Positions 33,773 to 44,337 of a DNA stretch of 64,000 nt are shown piece by piece. The notes under the pieces are model-generated. The model did no database searches, had not been told where the DNA came from, and worked only from the letters and a program-made list of their open reading frames with translations. A program made the translations under genes and the position numbers. The stretch comes from Bagarius yarrelli (taxonomy: Eukaryota; Chordata; Actinopteri; Siluriformes; Sisoridae). How positions within the stretch are numbered: the stretch's first letter is position 1; every line of letters begins with the position of its first letter. The stretch lies in assembly GCA_005784505.1 (NCBI GenBank), contig VCAZ01000111.1:1098537-1162536 (forward strand), written 5' to 3'.

Positions 33773-34557
33773 AAATAATCTTAGCTCATGCAGTATATTT
33801 AAATATGACTTTTAAATATATTTATTATTTAAGGTTTATTGTTTAAGAACTATAACATATAACATTTATATAAAAAACCTATAACATAGTTCCCATAAAT
33901 AGTTTATATTAAATACGTTTACCGAATTAACAAACATAAATGATTTTTATTTATTTAATGTTGTATTGTATGTTAGTTATTAACAATTACAGTGCAATAG
34001 TTTTCCCCCTATATCAAGTTTGGTTTAATGAGGTTCTGAGTAGGGGAGTGTGAGTGGTAGTTTGTCGAGTTAAAGTTTTACAGGTGTGAGTAAGTTAAGG
34101 TGTAAGTGAGTGAAAAAACAGTAAAGGTGTGAAGAAGCGAGTGAAGCTGTAAAGTGTGAGTGAGTAAAGGTGTGAGTGAGTGAGTAAAAAAATGTGAGTG
34201 AGTGAGTAAAGGAGTGAGTGAGTGACAGAGTGAGTGAAGGAGTGATTGAAGGAGTAAGTGAAGGAGTGAAGGAGCGTGAGGAAGTAAGTGAGGAAGTAAT
34301 TCACAAAATAATCTTAGCTGATGCAGTATATTTAAATATCACTTTTAAATATATTTATTATTTAAGGTTATTGTTTAAGAACTATAACATATAACATTTA
34401 TATAAAAAACCTATAAACATAGTTCCCATAAAATAGTTTATATTAAATACTTTACAAATTTAACAAACATAAATGATTTTATTTATTTAATTATTTGTCT
34501 GTATGTTATTAACAATTACAGTGCAACGAATTTTCCCCTAAAATCACAGTTGGTTTT
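33561..34557 (+). repeat. tandem segmental duplication, two units of about 0.47 kb
   Basis: Unit 1 (33561-34026) and unit 2 (34082-34557) both begin aggtgtgagtaagttaagg, run through the same minisatellite variants and gaagtaattcacaaaataat, and continue into the same AT-rich block. Both end near attaacaattacagtgcaa and tttggtttt. They differ by small indels and scattered substitutions. A 55-bp spacer (34027-34081) separates them. Unit offset is 521 bp. Confidence 0.9.
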
Positions 34558-34935
34558 GTAAATCTGCGTCATTGTTTGTTCGTTGTCTTCGCTGGTGGCA
34601 GTGATGATGTAACGCATCCCGAGTTTGTTGTTTATGCGTTTTCTGAATGATAAGTCAATTATTATGTCCGACGTCAGACGGATCGTCTTACGTCTTGACA
34701 AACAACGATGCGGGTTAAACAGATGATTCACTACAGACAGGGCTGTAATTGACATGTCCTGGAGGATTAAAGACAGAATCGGATGAGGTGTATTTTTTTT
34801 TTCCTATGGTTTTGATGTCCTGTCAACACACTTACCGCCTGTGCACAGACAGGTTAACATTTCACTTTGCTGCGGCTTCTAAATAACGAAATAAAACGAA
34901 TAAAGAAATTTAAGAATGAATGATAAACACATGTG

Positions 34936-35006
34936 TCAGTTGTATAAAAAGAGATGAATGTAAGCTCCTCTGGATAAGGGTGTCTACCAAATTCCGTGAA
35001 TATAAA
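34936..35006 (+). mobile_element. SINE family A tail fragment
   Basis: The segment cagttgtataaaaagagatg, then taagctcctctggataagg and gtctaccaaattccgtg, is the 3' half only. Confidence 0.7.
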
Positions 35007-35031
35007 AGAGAGTGTGGGGGGGGGTTTACAA

Positions 35032-35119
35032 TAGCCAAAAAGTTGTCTATTAAATTGGTAAAATGTGATATATATATATATATCAAATTTTAGCATTTTA
35101 ATAGACAACTTTTTGGCTA
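35032..35119. repeat. palindrome with 23-bp perfect arms around (AT)n
   Basis: The arm at 35032-35054 (tagccaaaaagttgtctatt, then aaa) is the exact reverse complement of 35097-35119. The 42-bp loop is AT-rich, with an (AT)n core, and also pairs partly (gtaaaat with atttta). It sits directly between a SINE tail and a Tc1 relic. It may be a MITE remnant or a replication-derived palindrome. No flanking duplication was identified. Confidence 0.85.
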
Positions 35120-35124
35120 ATACT

Positions 35125-35520
35125 TTAATATCTGTCTGATATTGTGTAGACCACAAACAGCTCTAAACTGTCAATGCAAAACACTCCAAAAAGCCTCTGA
35201 AACCTCTGTGGTCTGATTTCAGACACTGGAATGACAGCAGCAGATGCTGTAAGTTCTATGAGTTGTAAGGTGGAGCCTCTACGGATCAGAATAGTTTGTC
35301 TAACACATTTCACAGAGGCTCTATTGGGTTGAGATTTGGGGAATTTGGAGGGCGGGTCAACATCTTAAAAATCTTTCATGTCAGGTTCTTCAAGCCAACT
35401 CAGAACATTGTGTGCAGTGCATTGTGGCAGGTCTTATTATTCTGAAAGAGGCCACTTTCATCAGAAGATACTATTCCCATTAAGAGGTGGTCTCGGTTTG
35501 CAACTCGGTTTGGTATTTGC
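35125..35520 (-). mobile_element. Tc1-like transposase relic, second lineage
   Basis: The minus strand reads PPNSPNLNPIEPL near 35310-35350, the catalytic-glutamate region of Tc1-type DD34E transposases, with the Glu kept. The C-terminal part follows at 35125-35313 in a shifted frame (QRFQRLFGVFCIDSLELF). The 5' side reaches gagaccacctcttaatggg near 35490. It is a different lineage from the relics at 57640 and 41556. The reading frame is broken. Confidence 0.65.
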
Positions 35521-35611
35521 AGACTGAGAAACACTCAAAGACCTGCAGTTTTGAAGAAGTTCATCACAATTAGCCATCACAATTCGACTCTTACTATTTA
35601 GATCCTAATGC

Positions 35612-35810
35612 TGTGGAAGTGGTGGGTCATGGTTAAGGTGTTGGACTACCAATCTGAAGATTGGGGATTGGATTTCCAACTCCACCATGCTGCCACTGAT
35701 GGGCCCCTGAGCAAGGCCCTTAACCCCTAATTGCTTAGTTGTATAAAAAAAGAGATAAATGTTAGTCGCTCTGGATAAGGACATCTCCCAAAAGCTGTAA
35801 ATGTAAATGT
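35612..35810 (+). mobile_element. SINE family A, near-complete copy
   Basis: The head is gtggaagtggtgggtcatgg, with B-box relic GGATTGGATTTCC. The core is complete (gggcccctgagcaaggccctt), and the tail runs through ctctggataagg to ctgtaaatgtaaatg. Confidence 0.85.
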
Positions 35811-36365
35811 ACTACAAAAAATGTTTTAGAACTAACTGTTAATTGTCGTCTTATATATCCCACCCCATTCTGACAGGACAATAATGTTACTCTTTTTACT
35901 TGTAGTGGTTTTAATGACATTTTGGTTTGAAAAATGGACTGTCTCTTGGATAAGATAAAGTTAGATGTAGCTCTCATGCCCAGCACTTCTCCCTTTTACA
36001 CTGGACATTTATCATCTTTCATGCACTGCAGTAAATTTATCCTCCAAGAAGCTTTGCTTTCATTCAATGTATGGGGAAGTCACTCGCTGTGCAATCACTT
36101 ACGACTCTACAAACCTGTCAAACAGCGCAACATTAACCCGCACTCGTAAACTGCTTTGTGAATACACAAGCAACCCCAGCTAAAAAATATATAATTAGAC
36201 GCCAGTCGCTTAGACATTTTCAATGACTTCGTTATTTTTCTGAATTGCTACATAAAATTCAGTATTTTTACTTCAATTCTTAGAATTTTTATTCGTTAAC
36301 TCGAACTGTAAAACTCCCACTTTAAAATTTTACAAGGCGAGTTATGCGACTTCCCGGATTCATTA
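35811..36365. other. unassigned sequence
   Basis: No family or credible frame recognised. Confidence 0.5.
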
Positions 36366-37344
36366 GCTTAATACAGTGGCGGGCGGTGCATTTGATACCT
36401 ATGTCTTCAGTGGGTATTTACCCAACTGATACACCACTTAATACCATCACTATTATGTCATGGTTATAGAAACTATCAATACTATACAAAAACACAATAT
36501 AACCTGGCGTAGCAAAAAAATGTAAGATATAAACGAATATATAATACATTTAAAGGCTGTACGTCAGCGTTCCCATTTGACGGATATGGTCTGGAAACTC
36601 TTTCCCCGTCTACGACAAGCTAGTTAGCTTTAGGCTTAGCTGGGCTATCCTCATGATGTCATGATGGCTCACCAAGCCACCACTGTGGGCCCCTGAGCAG
36701 GGCCCTTAACCCCCATTTGCTCACCCCTTTTACTATAGAGTCTAAACATACATGGTTCTGGATAAGGGCATCTGCCAAATGCTGTAAATGTGCAATAACC
36801 TTTTACTCTCTTTTTAATTCTTACTTAAAAATGTGTAACTGGAAGCTTCTGTCACCAAATCAAATTCCTTATGAGTGCAAACCTACTTGGCAAAAAATCT
36901 CTGAAATGGGCTGAACAAGTTTTACTCTGATTAACCGATCAAAGAATTAAAAAATGTTGACGTCATCGTCAGCGAGCGGGCTTCGGGAGGCGGAATTTAA
37001 ATCTGATTGGTTAAAGAAAAAGTTTTTAACCAATAATCAATCTGCAACTGCTGATAGAGTGTAAGTTCAAAGGGCAGCGCTACTGAATCTGAAGCCAGAT
37101 TAGATTAACATGGCAGCACATAGAAACTGAAATCTGATTGGATAAAAAATCCCAAAAAACCCATCCACATACACATACTGGAAGCAGTGCAGTAAGAGAA
37201 ACACTAATGAAGAGAACAAACTGTTGGAATAAATTAATACAATTTAATAGCACAAATATTAGAATTTAGGTTGTAAATGTAGGTCAGTGTTTAGAACAGC
37301 AGAGAAGGACATACTGACCCGGACTACACACCATTAGCTTAATA
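36366..37344 (+). mobile_element. hAT-type non-autonomous element with perfect 8-bp target duplication
   Basis: The octamer gcttaata occurs at 36366-36373 and 37337-37344, bracketing an element of 963 bp. It opens CAGTGGCGGGCGGTG and ends ctacacaccatta. Blocks such as aaatctgattggttaaagaa, gggcagcgctactgaatctg and aaatattagaatttaggttg match, in reverse, the copy at 52867-53274, whose ends are cleaner. A family A SINE fragment (36672-36791) sits inside it. No transposase frame is visible. hAT is inferred from the 8-bp duplication and the CAG...CTG ends. Confidence 0.85.
36672..36791 (+). mobile_element. SINE family A fragment nested in the hAT element
   Basis: It has ccaagccaccactgtgggc, cctgagcagggcccttaacc and tctggataagggcatctgcc. 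The head is missing and the tataaaagagat block is replaced by unrelated sequence. Confidence 0.7.
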
Positions 37345-37803
37345 CAAGAGACGGGGTAGAGTTTAATTTACTTGTTTTAAGTAGAATAAGAAAGAAAAGT
37401 TCACTTAAAGCAAACTTCGCTCAACCAAAGTGAAATAAACAGACACGAAGACTGTGTCTTTCCTCATTGCACATTTATTTCACATCATCCAAATTCAGCC
37501 AAAGAAAAAGCAGGGAGAGTTAAAGAGGACTTGTCTGGTTGTGTCAGACTTCATTTGTCACACAGAGGAAACAAGTTTCATGCTTGAGACCACCTAAGCC
37601 CAGATCTTGACAGCTTACTCCCTTAGGAAACAGACTACACATGAGCTATTGAAATGCTTGAGTGTGCATTGTAATTGGATGGTCTTTAATTCTTTAACAT
37701 CAAAAACACACCGGAGGCAAAATATATTGAGCTTCTAAAAGAGATGTTCAGTGTGCAGTTTATACAGTCTATCATACGTTTGGATATAAAAGTCCTGATT
37801 ATT
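37345..37803. other. unassigned sequence
   Basis: No family or credible frame recognised. Confidence 0.5.
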
Positions 37804-37961
37804 CACATTTACATTTATGGCATTTGGTGGACATCCTTATCCAGAGCGACTTGCATTTATGTCTTTTTTTATATAACTGAGCAATTGAAGGTTAAGCTCC
37901 TTGTTGGCGCCCAACTTCTTTTAAATAGCAGTCCAAGACCTTAACCACTGCGCTACCACTT
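37804..37961 (-). mobile_element. SINE family A, reverse copy
   Basis: The reverse complement has the head aagtggtagcgcagtggtta with a consensus A box, a deleted B-box region, a short core and the full tail (gtcgctctggataaggatgt). Confidence 0.8.
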
Positions 37962-38009
37962 TATGTTTTGACAAATTTTTACATCATTTAGTTTTTGGGT
38001 AGAACACCA

Positions 38010-38434
38010 GAAATCATTTATTGTAAATTTTAATTAAAGTTTTAATTCAAAAATGAATAAAATCATGTTTGTAGTTAAAACTAAACACTCACCAGTTGTA
38101 TCAAGAAGCAGCCCAAATATTATCAGCGAGTCTAATGCATTTATATCCTGTCTGACTTTGGGTCGGAAGCAGTCCAATCTGGCAAACTGGCAACAATAGG
38201 CAGGAACCAATCCGATCTGGCAAAACTGAGCAGAAAACAACCCAATCTGGTGACTGGATGCATTCGGAAAGCAAAGGAATCTTGAATAAATCAGAATGAT
38301 TGAATGATATACTAGCAAACATACTTAAACGCATCTAGTTATCGGATTTCATTCATTTATCCAAGCAATAAAACTGTCATTTTTACCCATATTGCCTAAT
38401 AATTTATCTGTCTAATAAATATTGTGCATCTCTA
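38010..38434 (-). repeat. dispersed repeat with short 30-bp minisatellite core, reverse copy
   Basis: In reverse it runs from tagagatgcacaatatttat, through caatatgggtaaaaatgac and ataaatgaatgaaatccgat, into about three units of the type ccagattgggttgttttctg. It then continues with aatgcattagactcgctga, taactacaaacatgatttt and caataaatgatttctggtg. The plus-strand copy at 55695-56315 has the same flanks in the same order but nine units. The TAGAGATGCAC start hints at a hAT terminus, but the other end is not evident. Confidence 0.75.
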
Positions 38435-38664
38435 ATAATAATCATTATTATAATAATAATTATGATAAAGAGCATTATAATGACAAAAAAACAATATCAA
38501 ATACTTTTTTTCGCAAGCGGTAGATGGGGTCTGTCTGTGAACTTGAACGTGAGATTTCTATCAGAAGTAATTGATATATAAAAAGCTACATTTATAGAAA
38601 TATCAGGGCTTGTAAATGTTTTACAAATCTGTTAAATCTTAAAATGTTTAAAACCGTGAATCAC

Positions 38665-38790
38665 CAACAATTATGTGCTACTTTGTGTTGGTCTATTAAA
38701 TAAAATCTTAATAAAATACATTTCAGTTTGTCTTTGTAAGGTGACAAAATGTGAAAAGGTTCGAGGGGTATAAATACTTTTTGTATGTTG
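38665..38790 (+). mobile_element. Tc1-like 3' terminal fragment, third lineage
   Basis: The words tgtgctactttgtgttggtc, aataaaatacatttcag, gtgacaaaatgtgaaaagg and tataaatactttttgtatg are those of a common fish Tc1 3' end. Only the end is present. Confidence 0.55.
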
Positions 38791-39667
38791 ACATACACGG
38801 ATGAGACTCCCGTAGACGTCCCTGCAACATTATCGTTTGAGTGGTCAGTTTAATTTAACATTTAACAGGTCAAAGGCAAAGAAAATAAATCGAAGAACTC
38901 GGCAGCTCTTGCATGCACAGATCACACAAAGATTGAGCAGTTAAACATGTAGGTGTGGAGTAATTTATCAATGCCATGCTGGCATTTACTCAGAAGGGCT
39001 CATTTGTCTGGAAAATGAGAGTGTAGTTCCCATGACTATCATAGATGTTAATATTTCTACCAACTTTGGCTTAGTCCTTTTCTATGAAACCCTGAGGAAT
39101 CAACAGAATACATGAACACGATTGAATAAGTGTAATGCGTTTATGCCTGCACAGTGATTTAATTAATAATTTGACGAACGTCTTGTTTTGATTATCATCA
39201 CTGAGGATTTTCATTCTTTCATTTGTCTGCCTCTGAAGAGAACCAGCTTTGCAATAGACACCGTGTTCGCTGGCAGCCATAGAGAACACAGTTCGCTTGA
39301 TTTATTACATTCTGCAATTTCCATGTTTACAAATGTTCCCAGAATGTTTATATTAGGTACAAAAAAAAAACCTGTACTTTGGCTAAATAGTATTTCTGCT
39401 CTACCGGTTTGATTCATTGCAATAGATTGTGTGTGTTTGTGATCATTTATCAAGGTTTCATCATTGCCTTACGAGTGACTATCGATAATTCTGATGGAGT
39501 ATCGGGTCGGGTCTGAGTAGATTGCTTTAAAGAGGATTCCGAACTTTTAGGGTCTTGTCGGAAGGGTTATTATTAATAAAGTGCAAGCTGTGGTTTTATG
39601 TGAAAATATATATACAACATGCTAAGTATTATACAAACACTGGTGGTTCATTTTATCACATAAAATG
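38791..39667. other. unassigned sequence
   Basis: No family recognised. Overlapping opposite-strand frames at 39071-39453 have no motif. Confidence 0.5.
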
Positions 39668-39879
39668 TGATGTTTACTCCAGTTTTACTCCGGGTTCTCC
39701 GGTTTCCTTCCACAGTCCATAAACATGTATGTTAGATTGATTGGTGATTCTAAATTGCCCATAGGGGTGAGTGTGAGTGTGTGTGTGTGTGGGGCCCTGC
39801 GATAGACAGGTGACCTGTCCAGGGTGTCACCCTGCTGCCTTTCGCCCTTTCAGGAGACGACTGGGATAGACTCCAGCAG

Positions 39880-39885
<6 letters not shown>
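39668..39885 (+). mobile_element. SINE family C copy
   Basis: It carries ctccggtttccttccacagt, ttggtgattctaaattgccc, a GT run and ggtgacctgtccagggtgtc, and ends gggatagactccagcagat. The usual tail is replaced by the microsatellite that follows. Confidence 0.8.
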
Positions 39886-39911
<26 letters not shown>

Positions 39912-39925
39912 CTCTCTCTCTCTCT

Positions 39926-39966
<41 letters not shown>

Positions 39967-40021
39967 TAGATAGATAGATAGATAGAGATATAGATAGATA
40001 GAGATATAGATAGATAGATGG
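39879..40021. repeat. compound self-complementary microsatellite
   Basis: About seven TATC units, then a TC run, about fourteen TA units, then GATA units with interruptions. The TATC and GATA blocks are reverse complements around the TA core, so the tract can form a large hairpin. Confidence 0.9.
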
Positions 40022-40299
40022 ATAATTCATTATTTTGACTGTAACTTATATAATTGATTAATTCATTAATTAATTAATTTTTACTTATGAAGTGACTCAC
40101 TATTTTGACATTTACTCACTTTCTACTTCGACACAAGCCACTATTTCGAAACATTAATGATTTGACATAATTTAATGTTAATAATTTTTCTGAATTAATT
40201 ACTTGTTAATATTGTTGAATCTTTAGTTATTTCAGTATACGATTGTTTTAATTTTAACTGCTGATATGTACCAAACACTGAACGCTTTTTATTCTGTCG

Positions 40300-40740
40300 T
40301 TAATGTTTCCCGCATTCAGCAGATGTCTAGGTGTCCTGCGTGCTGTACACTTCACGCTTCTCAAGAACGATTCAGCCGAAGTTGCACTGTAAATCAATTT
40401 TACGGTCATTGTTCAGGTGCCTTTACCGGCAATCGGTTCGCTTCTCTTCATCCATCCGCCGCAATGCAGCATCGGCTCTCCGGCCCTGCCATAATTAATA
40501 CGATCTAAGTGAATGATTAATGCGTCCAACTTTTGGAAGGGGAATGTTCGTTTCTCAAATCAATCACTTTGTTTCAAACTCCTATTGCCAATTAATAATT
40601 TAGCTCACATTATGGCAGCTCTTCTCAGCAGACCGATGTTTGCCTTTCATTCTTTGCTGTGCTTTATTGATTTGGCAGCTTGGATGACTGTAAAGGAATT
40701 TTGTCAGCATGAACAAATGCTTTTGTAGTCTGCAGAGAAT
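40300..40740. other. candidate conserved non-coding element
   Basis: It is 440 bp without any recognised repeat, with clustered homeodomain-like words (ccataattaatacgatc, gaatgattaatgcgtcc, ccaattaataatttagc) and a balanced stretch to gtcagcatgaacaaatgc. The two plus-strand frames (40266-40508 and 40513-40728) have no domain. Among the unique stretches this has the texture most like a developmental enhancer. No alignment was possible. Confidence 0.3.
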
Positions 40741-41307
40741 TAGATTGGCAAATGACCTACATTGTTTAAAAATTATTAAAAATGCCCAGGGGTTACCTTT
40801 AGCTGAATTAAAGACTGTTACTTACATTTTTAAATTCCATTTATATAGACTTAAAGCTGATCTTTAAATGGCAGAATAATTGTTTCCCACACAAGTTTAA
40901 CGTATCGATATGTATTACGTAACGTGCTCCATTCATGTCTGTAGGGAATCCAGAATTGTCTCTCTTTCACTCTCTTGCAGTTTTAATAAAATCATTGTTT
41001 TATAGTTGTGATTTATTTTCCAGCTGACAGATTTCAATAATAACCTCTTTTTATCGTTGCAGACCACTTAGCAAATGTATTGACTTTCAGAGCTTTACAT
41101 CAAAAAGGCCTGTGTGAAGTTTCACTGCAGAGTAGCGCTCAAACTGTTTACCGCTAAGAAGTCCTTTAACTGTATAATAAATTCCATGAGACCCCTCAGT
41201 AACAAAATATTTCAAAATCCAAAAATGTTAAATATTTACTAAAATGGAATGTTAAAATGTCACCAAGTTTAATTCAGAGTACTTTTACTTGAAATTGTTC
41301 TCATAAT
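40741..41307. other. unassigned sequence
   Basis: No family or credible frame recognised. Confidence 0.5.
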
Positions 41308-41446
41308 TCATTCATTAATTCATCTTCTATACCCGCTTCTTCCCTAAATCGGGGTCACAGGGATCTGCTGGGGCCTATCCCAGCCATCTTTGCAAGGGCA
41401 AAAAAGGCAAGGCAAGAAAGGCAAGAGGGGTACACCCTGGACAGGT
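41308..41446 (-). mobile_element. SINE family C tail fragment, reverse
   Basis: It opens cattcattaattcatcttct and carries cggggtcacagggatctgct, ctatcccagccatct and ggggtacaccctggacaggt. A local (ggcaa)-type expansion lies at 41393-41430. Confidence 0.75.
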
Positions 41447-41555
41447 CTGTTTTTATAATAAAATGTTGAATTTTGTCCACATTTACAAAGCTTATAAATG
41501 TGTACCTCAAGTAAGGCTTTAGATTGTTGATCGGAGGTTTAAGCCATATAAGCGC

Positions 41556-42611
41556 TGCCACTGGGAACTTAGGACACTAACTGTTGAAGCTTTCTAGGTG
41601 AATTTTTTTCCCAATTCTTGATTGGTGTATGGCTTCAGTTGCTTAACAGCACATGTTCTGCGGTGTCGCATTTTGCGATTTATAATGCGCCACAAATTTT
41701 TAATGGGAGACAGGTCTCGATTGCAGGCCAATCTAGTATCCGTACTAAAATGCCATGTTGTTGGAACACTTGCTGAATGTGGCATGGCGTTGTCTTGCTA
41801 AAATAAGCAGGGAAATTCCTAAAAAAGATGCTTGGATGGCAGCATATTTTGCTACAATATCTTTCAGCATCAATGGTGTCTTCACAGATGCCAAGCCATT
41901 GGCACTTACACACCCCCATACCATCACAGATGCTGGTTTTTGAACTTGAACTGATAGCCATCTGGATAGTCCTTTTCCTCTTTAGCCCAAAGGACGCAAC
42001 GTTCAAGATTTCCAACCACAAAATCAAATCAACCACATGTTGAGCTCAAGCCCAGAGAAGCTGGCAGGGTTTCAGGGTGTTGTTGATGTTTTACAATTTT
42101 AACTTGCACTTGTAGATGCTGCAACGAGTGTTAACTGACAATAAGCCCATGTGGTATTATCTTTATTGAATAATGTCTATTTTTATTTTTGCCACCTGAA
42201 AGATCAAAGGTCACGACTATTAAGTGTTGATGTTTGGCATTGCCGCTTACGGGCAGAGATTTCTCTTGATTCTATAAATCTTCTGATGATGAATAAGGGA
42301 ATAACAAGAATCCTTGCAATTTTACATTGAGGAATGTGCATGACTGAGTCTTAAACAGATGTTTTTGGAGCATTCACCATATTTCGCTGTCTTTTGTTGT
42401 CCGTGTCCTAACTCTTTGGGAACATGTTTCTGGCATCAAATTCAAAACTGAGTAAATATTTCCAAGAAACAATACAGTTTATCAGTTTAAGCATTGCATA
42501 TTTTGTCTTTGTGGTTGATTAGGGGTCAACAAGGATTTGCAGGTCATCGATTCTGTTTTTAATTTATGTTTTACACAACATCCTAACTTCATTGTAATTA
42601 GGGGTTGTACA
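41556..42611 (-). mobile_element. Tc1-like transposon with 5' TIR, broken transposase, 3' end lost
   Basis: In minus orientation the element begins gtacaacccctaattacaat, then gaagttaggatgttgtgtaa, the TIR of a widespread fish Tc1-like family. The transposase is scattered over frames: VWGCVSANGLASVK near 41900, HATFSKCSNNMAF near 41750 and SPIKNLWRIINRKMRHRR near 41680. The usual SPIEN motif reads SPIKN, so the catalytic Glu is Lys. The 3' part ends at ttcaacagttagtgtcctaa near 41570, so the 3' TIR is missing. The plus-strand frames here are shadows. Confidence 0.8.
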
Positions 42612-43359
42612 TGTCTATGTACTTGTGCAAGTTGTAATTCTGTTCACAGCAAAGCTTGGACACTCTGAGCACTGACTATACTTTGCCGCACCACAGGGAA
42701 GAAGAAAGGCTCAGATAAGTTTTTTTTTTTCCTATTATTGCTGTTAGGATCAATTTGATCTCAAATTCACCTCTGCTGAAAACACAGAAGCAATAGGTGT
42801 AAAATCTTTTTTTCATTTAAGAAAGCAGCGTCAGGAGTTGAATGCAAGCCTGCTGTTGTTCACCGTTAACCACTTAAACTGCCCCTCTTTCATTTTATCA
42901 CCCCAGAATACGAAGAGTTATGAAGCTGTCTATAACATCACACGCTAAGGCAGTCAAGCAGAACAAGTAGGAAGTGACTTTGGAGTTGCCAGACTGACTT
43001 GGACTCTTTGGCAGTTATTGTCAATCTGGGCGAACAAACAAACCTCTCGCCTTTTGCAAGTGACAAGAACATTTTTGTTTAACACAATGTAAAGACTCCC
43101 ACGTCAGTCCTTTGTAACCGGCCTCCCAGAGGACCTAGATTCTAAAACAAACATACTCCTACACTTTCCTTGTAGGCATATGGTGCTGTCAGAAAAGTGG
43201 CAAACTTTCATATTTGGTTCTAGTCCATTTGGGGCTTTCAGACAAGTAGCATGCAACACTTTAAATTTCTTATCAAAACAGCAGAGAAATTAGGAACTTA
43301 GAAGACAAGCAGAGAGGAAGGATCTCAGCATGCAGACCTTCAGATATGACAGCCCAGTG
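42612..43359. other. unassigned sequence
   Basis: No family or credible frame recognised. Confidence 0.5.
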
Positions 43360-43640
43360 AAGTAAGGTGCTTGCTGTTGTCACCCTGTTGAATAAATCAA
43401 CCCTTCTTTTGCATTCCAATCACCGTGGCCGGGACTCATTGCCTATGTCTGTATGCAGACCTGCCGTTGAATCAGCTTTGCCCTCTGGACAAAAGGAGGT
43501 TAGCTGTCACTCTAGATTAATAGGCTCATTTGCCATTTTACCCTCGCTTGACCCCCTTTCACCCCTGCATGCCGGACAGCAGTATACACTTTCATGTCAT
43601 TTACCTTGACAAACAGTGTCAAAATCTAAGGGTTGGGCTG
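43360..43640. other. candidate conserved non-coding stretch
   Basis: Repeat-free, with a balanced segment (gctgtcactctagattaata, ggctcatttgccattttacc). An 80-residue plus-strand frame (43367-43609) has no motif that I recognise. Confidence 0.25.
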
Positions 43641-44337
43641 CTGTGATGGAGAATTACAATTTAGAAGATAAACACCGGAAAGAAACTTTAAATGTGCTCA
43701 ATTTTCAGTAATATAACACAATAACAGTGCCATATGCATGGGCAGATATTTGATTAGAGACTCTGGAGAAGCTGAGTATGTGTCCCCGACCCATTTATAC
43801 GCTATGTCCATATCAAAATGTCAATTGTTATCAAGCATCAAATGAAATAGCAGATAAAACTTTTATGTTGAGTCGGTTACAGTCTGTGCCTCCCCAGTGC
43901 CATGTGGGCCAGTTATAAAACAAAGGTTTTGTAGACTATTAATACATAAACTGGAAATTCAACATTCTAAATACAAACGGAAATGAAACATATTACAGTA
44001 CATCTTGTTTCGGATATAAAACAGACAAACACACTGCAGTCCAATTAACAATCAATAACAACCTTTCCTAATTTTCTTTGATTTTATTATACGGCATCTT
44101 TAATAGGTATGTAGTCGTAGTCCTGTAATTAAAATGGAGAAAAATTTTAATACGTTAGATGTTGTTAGGATATTACTAAATATTACTTTCAGTGTGTAAG
44201 GTTATAACTCTATTTAACTTCTAGCGGAATAACAGTGAAAAAACAGTGTCTGAATTACACATCTGCATCTATGCTCTTCCTGCTTTAGTCTCACTTTTGG
44301 ATTAATCATTACAGCTCTTTAAAAGATTCCATTAGAC
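43641..44337. other. unassigned sequence
   Basis: No family or credible frame recognised. Confidence 0.5.

Noticed and set aside
33574..34304. Ser/Thr/Leu-rich minus-strand frames
   Set aside because: Direct translation of the GTGAGTGAA array; no start context, no domain, and they end at the array edges.
33264..34310. Regularly spaced short repeats, considered as a CRISPR-like array
   Set aside because: There are no unique spacers between repeats, units are variable and 4-12 bp, and the sequence is plainly from a vertebrate.
37804..38434. Idea that SINE A plus the 30-bp-core repeat is one composite element, since both loci of the repeat have a SINE A nearby
   Set aside because: The SINE lies on opposite relative sides and orientations at the two loci (37804 and 55580), so the adjacency looks accidental.
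41755..42043. Plus-strand frames of 62-71 codons
   Set aside because: Antisense shadows of the Tc1-like transposase relic.
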